Notes under the pieces: model-generated | Told to the model about the DNA's origin: nothing | Database searches by the model: none | The model's input: the letters and a program-made list of their open reading frames with translations, nothing else | Shown here: positions 7,668-15,687 of the stretch, in pieces | How the letters are laid out: every line of letters starts with the position of its first letter | Numbering within the stretch: the stretch's first letter is position 1 | Made by a program: the position numbers and the translations under genes | DNA from: a bacterium HR36 | Lineage (GTDB): Bacteria > Planctomycetota > Planctomycetia > Gemmatales > HRBIN36 | DNA: 20,122 nucleotides | Assembly (NCBI GenBank): GCA_002898995.1 | Contig: BEIM01000007.1 | Coordinates: forward strand, 1 to 20,122 | Direction of reading: 5' to 3'

Positions 7668-8990
7668 ATGACGCCAACGATTACCGAAATCCGCGCACGG
7701 GAGATTTTAGACAGTCGGGGCAATCCCACAGTGGAGGTGGAGGTCCAGTTAAGCGATGGCACGCTGGGCCGCGCGGCAGTGCCGAGCGGTGCCAGCACGG
7801 GCAAGCATGAGGCTCTGGAACTGCGCGATACTGCCCATCGGGAGAGGTATCTGGGGCGTGGCGTGCGTCAAGCGGTGCGGCATGTCAATGAGGTTTTGGG
7901 CCCGGCACTGCGCGGCCAAATACCATTTGAGCAACGCAGGATAGACGAGCAGCTACGCCGATTAGATGGCAGCGAGAATTTAGGGCGATTAGGTGCCAAT
8001 GCCGTGCTCGGCATATCGTTGGCCGTAGCCCATGCCGCGGCACGCTACCTAGCCTTGCCGTTGTGGCGGTATCTCGGCGGACCTTTCGCAAACGTGCTTC
8101 CCATACCCTTGATGAATGTCATCAACGGCGGGGCTCACGCCGATAACAATCTGGATTTGCAGGAGTTCATGATAGTGCCAGCCGGGGCTCCGAGTTTCGC
8201 GGAAGCTGTGCGTATGGGAGTGGAGGTGTTTCACACTTTGCGTCGGTTACTCAAAGATGACGGGCTGAGCACGGCCGTAGGCGATGAAGGCGGTTTCGCG
8301 CCGAATCTGCCTAATGACGAAAAAGCTCTTGAGTACCTGGCCCGCGCTACCGAAAAGGCAGGTTACCGCTTGGGCGAACATGTCTGGCTGGCCATTGATG
8401 CAGCTGCTACCGAACTGTTCGAGGCCGCCCAGCACCGCCACCATCGCTCCCCCGCTTACTGTCTTTTCAAGAGCCAGCCAAACGCCGTCAAGAGCAGCGA
8501 CGAGATGATACGCTACTGGGAAAAACTGTGCGGTAACTGGCCGGCCCTTTGTTCCATTGAAGATCCCCTGGCCGAGGACGATTGGGCGGGCTGGCAAGCC
8601 ATCACTCAGGCCTTGGGGCAGCGCGTACAGCTGGTCGGTGATGATTTGTTCGTAACCAATCCCAAACGATTATGGCAGGGGATTCAGTTCAAAGCGGGCA
8701 ATGCCATTCTCGTTAAAGTCAATCAAATTGGCACGCTGACCGATACCCTGGCGACGATTGAACTGGCTAAGCGACACGGTTTCGGCATCATCATCAGTCA
8801 CCGCAGTGGCGAAACCGAGGACACGACCATCGCGGATCTCGCCGTGGCCACTAATGCCGGCCAGATTAAGACGGGCGCCCCCAGTCGTACTGATCGCACT
8901 TGCAAATACAATCAGTTACTGCGCATTGAAGAAACACTCGGCAATGCCGCGCGTTATGGTGTAGAGGGCTGGCCGCCGCGCCGCGCCTAG
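7668..8990 (+). CDS. eno: Enolase (phosphopyruvate hydratase)
   Basis: This glycolytic enzyme interconverts 2-phosphoglycerate and phosphoenolpyruvate in the cytoplasm. It is a full-length 440-residue protein. The N-terminus has the family's REILDSRGNPTVEVEV (11-26) and the mobile loop PSGASTGKHEALELRD (39-54). Catalytic and metal residues are all visible: E207 in VGDEGGFAPN, the magnesium ligands D244 (AIDAAA), E298 (SIEDP) and D325 (GDDLFVTN), the catalytic K350 (ILVKVNQIG), H378-R379-S380 and K401. The C-terminal signature is a slight variant, SRTDRTCKYNQLLRIEE, where most enolases have R-x-ERV/A-KYNQLLRIEE. A His-rich loop near 256-262 is a little longer than in E. coli. The ATG has GAGGAA about 7 nt upstream. 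It is apparently transcribed alone, and the next gene is convergent. No missing catalytic residue. Confidence 0.97.
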   Translation: MTPTITEIRAREILDSRGNPTVEVEVQLSDGTLGRAAVPSGASTGKHEALELRDTAHRERYLGRGVRQAVRHVNEVLGPALRGQIPFEQRRIDEQLRRLDGSENLGRLGANAVLGISLAVAHAAARYLALPLWRYLGGPFANVLPIPLMNVINGGAHADNNLDLQEFMIVPAGAPSFAEAVRMGVEVFHTLRRLLKDDGLSTAVGDEGGFAPNLPNDEKALEYLARATEKAGYRLGEHVWLAIDAAATELFEAAQHRHHRSPAYCLFKSQPNAVKSSDEMIRYWEKLCGNWPALCSIEDPLAEDDWAGWQAITQALGQRVQLVGDDLFVTNPKRLWQGIQFKAGNAILVKVNQIGTLTDTLATIELAKRHGFGIIISHRSGETEDTTIADLAVATNAGQIKTGAPSRTDRTCKYNQLLRIEETLGNAARYGVEGWPPRRA

Positions 8991-9145
8991 TGCCATACAT
9001 TGTGGCGCACGCGTGCTGCCTAGCGAGCGCCGTTCCAGGTGCGGCAGGAGCGCGGAGCCGACGGCCACTGAGCGCACGCTCCTTGACAGTTACGGGTCTG
9101 CCTGCGAGCAACAAGAGCATGGCCACTGAGCCGGCGATGCCCTAA

Positions 9146-9162
9146 CGGCGACTGATCCGCCG
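9146..9162. terminator. Hairpin between convergent eno and the 9245 gene
   Basis: CGGCG and CGCCG pair around a 7-nt loop in the 254-bp convergent gap (8991-9244). Neither side has a T-run, so intrinsic termination is doubtful. The same gap carries an 11-bp direct repeat GGCCACTGAGC (9063-9073 and 9121-9131) and the palindrome GCACGCGTGC (9007-9016). Confidence 0.2.
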
Positions 9163-9244
9163 CTACTTGACCCGTCTCGAACTCGCCGGGGAGCCGAAAG
9201 CCACCTCTAGAGCGCCCATCCGTCAACACCCGGACCTGACATTG

Positions 9245-11134
9245 TTAGGGCCGGCGATAGGCGTGTCGCTGGTCGCGATCGAAGAGGACGAAGGTGACAT
9301 CTAGCTCTGGATGGCCGCCATCGTCGGCACCATTACCTCCGACCGAATAAATGACCACGCCTTCGGGAACGTATTTTAGTAGAAGCGAATCGGGAGCATG
9401 ATACAAGTCAACCAGTGGCGCAGGCAGATAAGTCGGGATTAATTCTTTCCAGTTACTGGGCCAGCGCCCGTGTTCCGTGCGAAATCGTTCCACTGCGAGC
9501 GCCGCACGAAGCAGGCGCAGACGGAGCAAACGTTCCAATTCCGTGTTAGCGTAGTACGAGAGCCCGCGCATCCCTAACGGCCAATAGTCTTCGACCCAAT
9601 GCATGCGGTCAAGGTCTGAATGAGGCCCGAGAGCTAATGTGGATATAACCTCTTCGCGAGGTTGCTGGGCGAACATTCTTTGCCAGCGGTTAACCCGTCG
9701 TAGCATAAGGGCATGTGCCTTATGCACAGAGCACCGCAAAAACGCCCGATGTACCTTATTCCCGATCGCGTCCCCTATATATCCCCAATCGAAATCGAAA
9801 AGGGTAGGCGGACGGGGACGTCTAGAAACAACGTAAGGTCGAATATAGGAAAAGTCCCCGTTTTCGATAGCGGTCATGTACTCGTGAAGAATGGCTCGCG
9901 CCGCCCGTGTCCCGTGGAGGAAGGCGTTATATTCCTCGTGTTGTAGTGCCTGGCTGGCCAACAATTTCGCTGTATCTGGAGATAGCTCAGCGAACGCCAG
10001 GTAGCGTTCGACTGCTCGAGGAGTGGCAAATAAGTGCTTATAATGGCGCCATGGAAGCTCGAAAGCCAGGTCGCACTGAGCGGACTCCAGCAAGGAAAGG
10101 GCTAGCAAACATTGCTCAGCGTCAGCATAAGAACCCGACTCCAGCAACCAATCCAGGCACCAGAGGGCCATCTCGTGAGCGTAGAAATATCTGTGACAGA
10201 GATTGGGATTAGCGTGATAAGCGCCAAGCGGCTCAGGAGCGGCCAAGACGGGGCACTGAACACGTGGAAATTGCAGAAGCTGCTGCATGAGCGGCCAGGT
10301 GCGTGGCAATGCCGTCATGTACCTCTGTAAGTGATCGCGCACGTCGGTCGGCAAGCGTTCGTGGCGTTCATGGCGATGCCTGGTACTTGCAATCGACGAT
10401 GGCAAAGTCGCAGGAGCAGTTGCAGTGATCGAACTCGAGGATGCCCTAAAGCGTGAATACCTTTCGTCGAAATAAGCGAATTGAATCCAAACTGACAAAT
10501 CATAGGGCGCTGCCACGCCAGTAACCCTCGCTAGATATAGGTAGAGACTATCCACAACAATCCAGCCGTTTTCGTGGTCGGGAACCTTGGGAATAGTGCT
10601 CACGAGATCATGCCATCGCCAGTTGGGATCAAGAGCATCGGTTTCGGCTATGGCCTCGGCGAGCTCAGCTTTGCCACTCACATGCAACCGGGCAAGTGGT
10701 CCCGCGGTCGTGCTGAGAAGAAGCAACCCCAGACCCGTGACCAGCCAGGGCCACCATGCAACACGGGCCTTGGCTGGTTCGGACTCCAACGCTCCAGAAG
10801 GAGCTTGCCCGGCCGGGTTACCGTCCTTCTGGGCGCTCTCGGGTTTACAAGGCGAATTGGTTATACCTGGGCCAGCTAGGTCGTATTTGTCGCGGTCAGC
10901 CTCCGACGGTGTTAGTGCCGATGCATCATAGTCTTGGCCAGTGAGCAGCTGCTGGTTTGCGGAGCCAACGGTTTGTTGCCCCGTATTCGCTGATACTGAC
11001 TGCCAGTCCGTACTTGGCTGGGCGTCGGCTAGGTTCTGGGAATGTCTTTTTGGCACGCCACCCGATTCAATTGACTCGACTGCGCTCGCGCTATCCTGCG
11101 TTGAGACGGGTTCAGTGGCACCAGGCTCGGACAT
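9245..11134 (-). CDS. Single-pass membrane protein of unknown function with C-terminal YSVG/DDGG module
   Basis: The function is not recognised. The 629-residue protein begins at ATG 11134, chosen because GGAGA lies 7 nt upstream; the frame is open back to 11191 without a ribosome site. Residues 1-124 are a low-complexity Ser/Gln/Ala/Glu-rich tail, presumably cytoplasmic. One strong hydrophobic helix follows (about 125-146, around WWPWLVTGLGLLLLST), so the remaining 480 residues should be outside the inner membrane. Just after it comes ETDALDPNWRWHDLVSTIP, then VPDHENGW, a combination seen in many planctomycete hypothetical proteins. The tail (about 551-607) has FRTEHGRWPSNWKELIPTY and VVIYSVGGNGADDGG, the same module as the protein encoded at 5573. 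The gene is convergent with eno and downstream of the zinc-ribbon gene on the same strand, with a 407-bp gap. It is probably a member of an expanded lineage-specific family. Confidence 0.83.
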   Translation of the reverse strand: MSEPGATEPVSTQDSASAVESIESGGVPKRHSQNLADAQPSTDWQSVSANTGQQTVGSANQQLLTGQDYDASALTPSEADRDKYDLAGPGITNSPCKPESAQKDGNPAGQAPSGALESEPAKARVAWWPWLVTGLGLLLLSTTAGPLARLHVSGKAELAEAIAETDALDPNWRWHDLVSTIPKVPDHENGWIVVDSLYLYLARVTGVAAPYDLSVWIQFAYFDERYSRFRASSSSITATAPATLPSSIASTRHRHERHERLPTDVRDHLQRYMTALPRTWPLMQQLLQFPRVQCPVLAAPEPLGAYHANPNLCHRYFYAHEMALWCLDWLLESGSYADAEQCLLALSLLESAQCDLAFELPWRHYKHLFATPRAVERYLAFAELSPDTAKLLASQALQHEEYNAFLHGTRAARAILHEYMTAIENGDFSYIRPYVVSRRPRPPTLFDFDWGYIGDAIGNKVHRAFLRCSVHKAHALMLRRVNRWQRMFAQQPREEVISTLALGPHSDLDRMHWVEDYWPLGMRGLSYYANTELERLLRLRLLRAALAVERFRTEHGRWPSNWKELIPTYLPAPLVDLYHAPDSLLLKYVPEGVVIYSVGGNGADDGGHPELDVTFVLFDRDQRHAYRRP

Positions 11135-11541
11135 GGGTAGTTCTCCGCGAACATGTGCCCATCTCTGCCCTAGTGGACAAACTAGTGGCAACGCCTGTTG
11201 GCGGCAATCGCGTGCCCCTGGACGGTGATTTGGCGAGCGGTTACTTTGCCATAGATGGTACCCATGACGCCAACAAGGGGCGATCCTTTAGGCGGAAGGG
11301 GCGGTAGAGATAAGCGGCAGCCTCGCCGCTTGAGATGCGCTAGCGAAACTGCGAACGCTGTACCGGACTTGGCACGAGGCAACTAGAACCGCGGCGAGGG
11401 CGATTGCAGCCTGCCTGACCGCTTGGTTCCTAACGTTTGATCGGGTTTCAGAGCAAGTAAATTATTGCTATTGCCCACCGACCTTACCGCATCTGCAATG
11501 GGTGACCAGCGTCACCAGCGCTAGATAAAAGCCGGCGCAGG
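11135..11541. other. Intergenic region upstream of the 629-residue protein gene
   Basis: This 407-bp gap lies between two minus-strand genes. The short open frames in it have no recognisable protein features. Next to the zinc-ribbon gene's end there is a GGTGAC-CAGC-GTCACC hairpin (11501-11516). The ribosome site of the downstream gene is at about 11142-11147. No promoter motif, tRNA or repeat was found. Confidence 0.5.
11501..11516 (-). terminator. Possible terminator hairpin after the zinc-ribbon gene
   Basis: A perfect 6-bp stem GGTGAC/GTCACC with a 4-nt loop lies 25 bp past the stop of the zinc-ribbon gene. A TTTT run lies before the hairpin in the minus-strand transcript, not after it. 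This is therefore a structure worth noting and not a canonical intrinsic terminator. Confidence 0.25.
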
Positions 11542-12141
11542 CTAATCGGCCGCTTCGCGTTTCTTGCGTTTCGGAGCTTCGGGTGGCTTGGGATTTAGCA
11601 CCAGCCGAATGAAGGCGAAGCGCCCAGCCAAGAAGGCGAGAAACCCCAGGCCAACACTGGCGTAAATGGCAGGGGCCTCTCTTACCCCCTGCTTGAACTG
11701 CAACCAGCCCAAGCCATAATCCGTCAAATCAGGCTTGGCCAGGAGCAAACAAAGGATCGCCAGAATACACACTATCATGGCCAGAGCCGACGCAATACCC
11801 GGCATTAACCACAAGGTCCATTCCACCGGGGTCACCGGTTCTAGCACTTTTGTTTCCATACGTTGCCGCGTGACCAGGTTGAATCCACAGTTCAGGCAAA
11901 TCTTTTGGTCCTCACTTTCCAGTTCGTGGGCACAGAAGGGACAGCGGATGACATTATAATTCTCTCGCGTGACTCCATAAGGATTGGGGTTCCTGCTCCA
12001 TTCCTCTTCCTCGCGTGCTTGGACTACAGGCACGACGCCGCCACATTTCTTGCATTTGACTTTCTTGCCCATCAGGCTGGCTGGTGCCTGAAAGCGGGCC
12101 TTGCATTTGGGGCATGCCACTGTCAGTACCTGCGCAGACAT
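11542..12141 (-). CDS. Double zinc-ribbon protein with two membrane helices
   Basis: This 199-residue protein has two predicted metal sites. The first (C10, C13, C30, C33) reads VACPKCKARFQAPASLMGKK and then KCKKCG. It matches the MJ0042/zinc-ribbon pattern, in which a conserved hydrophobic strand separates the two CxxC pairs. The second (C67, C70, C82, C85) reads CPFCAHELESEDQKICLNCG. An acidic run EEEE lies between them. Two hydrophobic segments follow at about 108-135 and 158-182, and the tail is strongly basic (PKRKKREAAD), so the ribbons and tail probably face the cytoplasm. The ATG at 12141 was chosen because AGGAG lies 8 nt upstream and the zinc ribbon then begins at residue 10; the frame is open to 12228. 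The gene is downstream of the Hsp70-like gene on the same strand across a 481-bp gap, so co-transcription is uncertain. Partners and role are unknown. Confidence 0.85.
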   Translation of the reverse strand: MSAQVLTVACPKCKARFQAPASLMGKKVKCKKCGGVVPVVQAREEEEWSRNPNPYGVTRENYNVIRCPFCAHELESEDQKICLNCGFNLVTRQRMETKVLEPVTPVEWTLWLMPGIASALAMIVCILAILCLLLAKPDLTDYGLGWLQFKQGVREAPAIYASVGLGFLAFLAGRFAFIRLVLNPKPPEAPKRKKREAAD

Positions 12142-12622
12142 GAGGACCACTCCTGGAATGCTACACGGCCGAAGGTCGGCCGCCGGGACAAAGTATAATG
12201 ATCTCACCTCGAGCGCAGACTCGCGCAAGCTGGCGTTGCCTGCGATGATAAAGGCACATCGGAAAATGATGTCCGTCGGAATCGGCCCAGGGAAAATCCC
12301 GAAGAACCGCTGCGGCTATTCCTCTCGCCGACCTATTTCATCATGGTCGCGCCAATCAGTTCTACATCATTTTATGGCAGGGTGCTGGTTTCGAGAACCA
12401 GGGCGACTGCTGCATTCGAACGGCAATTCGGCGAGCGTGCTGGGGGCTAGTACCATGGTCGCTGGCGATTGGTGGCAGCTCGGCCGCAGTGGGTGACTCG
12501 ATAGCTCAGGCTGACGCGCATCGCACAACTAAGGCTATTAGCGGACCTAAAGTAACTTTGCGCCTCGCTGCCAATGTTTTCTGGTTCAGTTTTAGCCTCT
12601 GCGCGCATAGCCGTCCTCATCC
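12142..12622. other. Intergenic region between the zinc-ribbon and Hsp70-like genes
   Basis: This 481-bp gap has no supported gene on either strand. A TATACT on the minus strand (12192-12197) could be a -10 element for the zinc-ribbon gene, but no matching -35 is present. A 17-nt hairpin CTGGT-TTCGAGA-ACCAG (12385-12401) looks like an anticodon arm, but the rest of a tRNA cannot be folded around it. The ribosome site AGGAG of the zinc-ribbon gene is at 12150-12154. No terminator with a T-run follows the Hsp70-like gene. Confidence 0.5.
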
Positions 12623-15600
12623 TTACCCCTGTTGCGCGTCGCTGTCAATGGATTCGGGATCGATCTTGCCCTTGAGTCGAAAATCTTCTTGGAAGGGGTA
12701 GGGAATGACGGTGATGCGAAGGTGGCGGCCCTCAACTAAGGGCACTTTCAACTCCTGACCCTCAGCCATACTTTGTGGAATTTGCTGGGCCTCAACGATC
12801 TGTGGCTGCTCCTCCTCGCTTCGCATCAGTTCGACGCGCTGGAGATAGATTTCGGACGTGCTCAGTTGCCGGAATACAAAACGGAGCTTTTGGAAGTCGC
12901 CGACTTCCCCACCCACCATGTCCACACGCAAAAAAGGCAAAGCTGGGTCGTGTGGGGAATCCTTTTGCTGGTTGGTGCCAGTGAAGTTGAAGCCGATGAA
13001 GAAACCTCTAGCAGTCGGGTTAGACTCTTCGTAGATCAGGTCGAGGTTTGGGTCAATATTGCCGCCATCGGCTTCGACAAGTAAGGGACACCTGGGGTCA
13101 AACTGAGGTTGCGGTGCGTTGGTGTGCACGTCTTCCTGCAAGATGCCAATGGCCAGGGACCGGCGAGTTTGGTCCGGAGGATTGGAAATCAACGCACGCC
13201 CGCGGGTCAAGTCGCGATGGACGTAATGCAGGCGTAAACCCTCCTGGACGATGGTCTTCAAGGCTTCGTGGTTGTCGAGGTTAGGCACATGAAATCTGTG
13301 CAGGAAGAGATTCTCCGCGCTTACCTGGTCAAAAAGATAAGGACGATACCGTTCAGGAATGGCATCGAGGATTAGTTCAGAAAAACCCGGTAACAGGCTG
13401 GACCGCCCCACTAGCAAAATGAGGTCGAGTCGGCGCGCTCCGATCTCCTGTTGCAGATTCGGTGCCTCAAACCAATGGCGAATGTGAAACGCCACCGGTC
13501 GGAAAACTTTTTCGACAACTTCCTCCAGCATCCTTAAGGTCACATGGCGCTGGACATGAGGACGTAACATCCGCCAGAGATCTTCGCCCACCGCCAGCTG
13601 GCCCAAATACGGTTTACTTTCCCAAGCAATCTCTTCCTTAATGTCGTTGAGATTGTCGTCGGGCCTGCTTCGTTGATAGCGGTCTACCAAAGCGCGTTTG
13701 ATGCGTTCCGCTTCGTCGAAAAAGTCCTGAATCACGCGGCAACGCCGGTCATACTCGGTGAGGGGTTGATTCGTGGCCTGATCCCGCACGGGGAAAACGC
13801 TGCTTTTTTCCTGAATGCCATCATCACCAAGATTGGTCCGCAGCCTGCGGCATACCTCACGAGGCAAGCATCCGCTTGGGTCAGCCTTTCCTGCGGCTTC
13901 CAAGAGAAAATGTTTCAAGCGTTGGGCGATTTCCCGAGTAACCTCGAGCCCAGCTTTGGGCATGCCGAAGAACTGTCGGACGTAGGACTGCACCGGCGCA
14001 CCTTCCTCTCCGGTATCTTCGATCTTGAGCAACGCCACGTCGGTAGTTCCGCCACCGCTGTCCACGACGAGCACCCACGCGGTCTTGGGATAGGCACGCT
14101 GGGCCTGACGGGGATTGGGCTCGAAAGGCTGCCATGCCTGCACCAAATCTTCGCCTTCCAATCCACACAGCCGATACTCCACGAACCCCAAGAAAGCGGC
14201 GCTGGCCTCGTCCAGGCTGAATGCTTCGTGAAAGGGATCTACTGGCCGTTGCTCGCGCGGCATGAGTCTCTTGCCGAAGTGGCTGGCTTCGACGGATTCT
14301 GCGAGCAGGTGTTTGAGCTGATCGCGTTGGTGCTTGACCCAGGCCACGGGGTAGCTGTAGCAGATGCGCTTCACCATACGGTACCCAAGTCCTTCACGCA
14401 ACAGCTTGGAGTGGAGCTGGTCGAAATATTCCTGGAAAAAGCTCTTCAGTGCTTTCGCGGAAGCAGGCTCCGGAGTGTCGCGCGTTCGGCCAGGGGCGGA
14501 AGCCTCGGCCTCGCGGCGGCCGATTTCGAGCTTGGGGGCATAGCACGACTCCAGGTCCAGATAGGCCGCAAGCCGGTCGTGGAAAATGATACGCTCGGCC
14601 TCGTAGCCAATGATGGCGGTCTCTGAAACGGCCTCTGGAGGTTGTCGCGCTGGGGCGTCGCCACCGTTTGGGCGCGAACCCTCTTTGGGGTAAAGCACTA
14701 GACTGGGCAAAGTCGGTGTCCTCGCTTGCTTGACCGTAATGGGGCAGCGCCGCCGGTTGTAAAGTTCGGGGATGAGGTGTTTGGGTTCGATCACCGCGCG
14801 GCCATCCCACATTTCGCAACGGTGCACCTGCAACCGGATTTCGTGAGGCTGACCCGGACGCCACACCGGCCGGATGGGATTCTCATAATCCGGTACACCG
14901 ATTAGGTGCGTCCAGGGAAAGAGATCCCGTACCGGTGAATAATCGGCAGTTGATGAGGGGTTAGCGGCTTCTGGAACATAATTGGATGCCGTGGTGCTGG
15001 TGCCAAAATCCAGGCACAAAGCGGCCCGGTGCTGCATATCGGGCGATGGTTCTTGAATCTCCAAACTCGTAACATGCGGCAGCCAACAACGCCAGTAGGC
15101 TATCATCCCCGCCAGTTTCAACCACCTTGGCCAACCACTTTCCAGCACCACTTCAAATTGGGGTACATACACGAAGATTTCGCCATCGCGTGGACTGGCG
15201 CTATGGGTAGGGGTAGCCAAGGTCAAATAGTGGCAGGGCTGGGAAGAGCCGGTTCGAGAGAGTGGCCAGGTGAGCAGCAGGCCAACCTTGTTGGGGTCGA
15301 GCCATGTCAGGCGGAGTTCGAAAAGGTGGGTTTTTGAGGGTGCCGCCGTTGCAGTCCCGGTACTTGAGTCGCTGCAGCGAGGCCCTTCGACATCGAGATG
15401 GTCTATGCTAATCGGAGTGGTGATGTAAGGCACAGGCTGCGTACCGGGGCCGGGCTCAAAAGAGAGGGTAAAACGGCGCACCTGGTCCCCTTTCCGGCTG
15501 GGCCAGGTGATCATCAGCTTCGGCTTCTCCTTTTTCAGGTATTCCTGATAATCTCGTTGAGTGCGCTGACTTGCCTGGCATTGCAGAGGAATCCACACCC

Positions 15601-15643
15601 GCTGAGGCAACCGCGAATGGAGTTTTACAATGTAAGTCGCCAT
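12623..15643 (-). CDS. Divergent Hsp70/actin-fold ATPase, SrfB-like in outline
   Basis: This 1006-residue protein has the nucleotide-binding motifs of the Hsp70/actin ATPase fold in the right order. Phosphate-1 is ALCLDFGTSTT (208-218). The connect-1-like motif is DEASAAFLGF (478-487). Phosphate-2 is VVDSGGGTTDVALLKIE (526-542). The adenosine motif is LLVGRSSLLPGF (743-754). The spacing is far larger than in DnaK: about 310 residues lie between phosphate-1 and phosphate-2, and a 200-residue N-terminal domain precedes the core. The C-terminal 220 residues lack a DnaK-type substrate-binding domain and look strand-rich. No signal peptide or membrane helix is seen. ATG 15643 was chosen from GGGGAG 8 nt upstream; the frame opens at 15712. 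The gene follows the GTPase gene by 44 bp. Size and partner recall the SrfB family, from memory and unverified. It probably hydrolyses ATP in a complex with the GTPase. Confidence 0.85.
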   Translation of the reverse strand: MATYIVKLHSRLPQRVWIPLQCQASQRTQRDYQEYLKKEKPKLMITWPSRKGDQVRRFTLSFEPGPGTQPVPYITTPISIDHLDVEGPRCSDSSTGTATAAPSKTHLFELRLTWLDPNKVGLLLTWPLSRTGSSQPCHYLTLATPTHSASPRDGEIFVYVPQFEVVLESGWPRWLKLAGMIAYWRCWLPHVTSLEIQEPSPDMQHRAALCLDFGTSTTASNYVPEAANPSSTADYSPVRDLFPWTHLIGVPDYENPIRPVWRPGQPHEIRLQVHRCEMWDGRAVIEPKHLIPELYNRRRCPITVKQARTPTLPSLVLYPKEGSRPNGGDAPARQPPEAVSETAIIGYEAERIIFHDRLAAYLDLESCYAPKLEIGRREAEASAPGRTRDTPEPASAKALKSFFQEYFDQLHSKLLREGLGYRMVKRICYSYPVAWVKHQRDQLKHLLAESVEASHFGKRLMPREQRPVDPFHEAFSLDEASAAFLGFVEYRLCGLEGEDLVQAWQPFEPNPRQAQRAYPKTAWVLVVDSGGGTTDVALLKIEDTGEEGAPVQSYVRQFFGMPKAGLEVTREIAQRLKHFLLEAAGKADPSGCLPREVCRRLRTNLGDDGIQEKSSVFPVRDQATNQPLTEYDRRCRVIQDFFDEAERIKRALVDRYQRSRPDDNLNDIKEEIAWESKPYLGQLAVGEDLWRMLRPHVQRHVTLRMLEEVVEKVFRPVAFHIRHWFEAPNLQQEIGARRLDLILLVGRSSLLPGFSELILDAIPERYRPYLFDQVSAENLFLHRFHVPNLDNHEALKTIVQEGLRLHYVHRDLTRGRALISNPPDQTRRSLAIGILQEDVHTNAPQPQFDPRCPLLVEADGGNIDPNLDLIYEESNPTARGFFIGFNFTGTNQQKDSPHDPALPFLRVDMVGGEVGDFQKLRFVFRQLSTSEIYLQRVELMRSEEEQPQIVEAQQIPQSMAEGQELKVPLVEGRHLRITVIPYPFQEDFRLKGKIDPESIDSDAQQG

Positions 15644-15687
15644 GGTCTCTTCTCCCCTAGAAGCGTGCCGACGCGCGAGGATATACC

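Noticed and set aside
9063..9131. Two copies of GGCCACTGAGC 58 bp apart after eno.
   Set aside because: Only 11 bp in GC-rich sequence, with no further structure; probably chance.
12385..12421. tRNA-like pattern: an anticodon-arm shape CTGGT-TTCGAGA-ACCAG (would read CGA, serine) followed by a TTCGAAC loop.
   Set aside because: No D-arm, no acceptor stem pairing, and the T-loop lacks the G53-C61 pair with a 5-bp stem, on either strand.
12101..12496. A 131-codon plus-strand open frame partly in the intergenic gap.
   Set aside because: No ribosome site and no recognisable features, and it overlaps the zinc-ribbon gene start.
13673..14626. A 317-codon plus-strand open frame inside the Hsp70-like gene.
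   Set aside because: It is antisense to the conserved ATPase core, and the complementary frame carries the DSGGGTTD motif; it is a GC-codon shadow.
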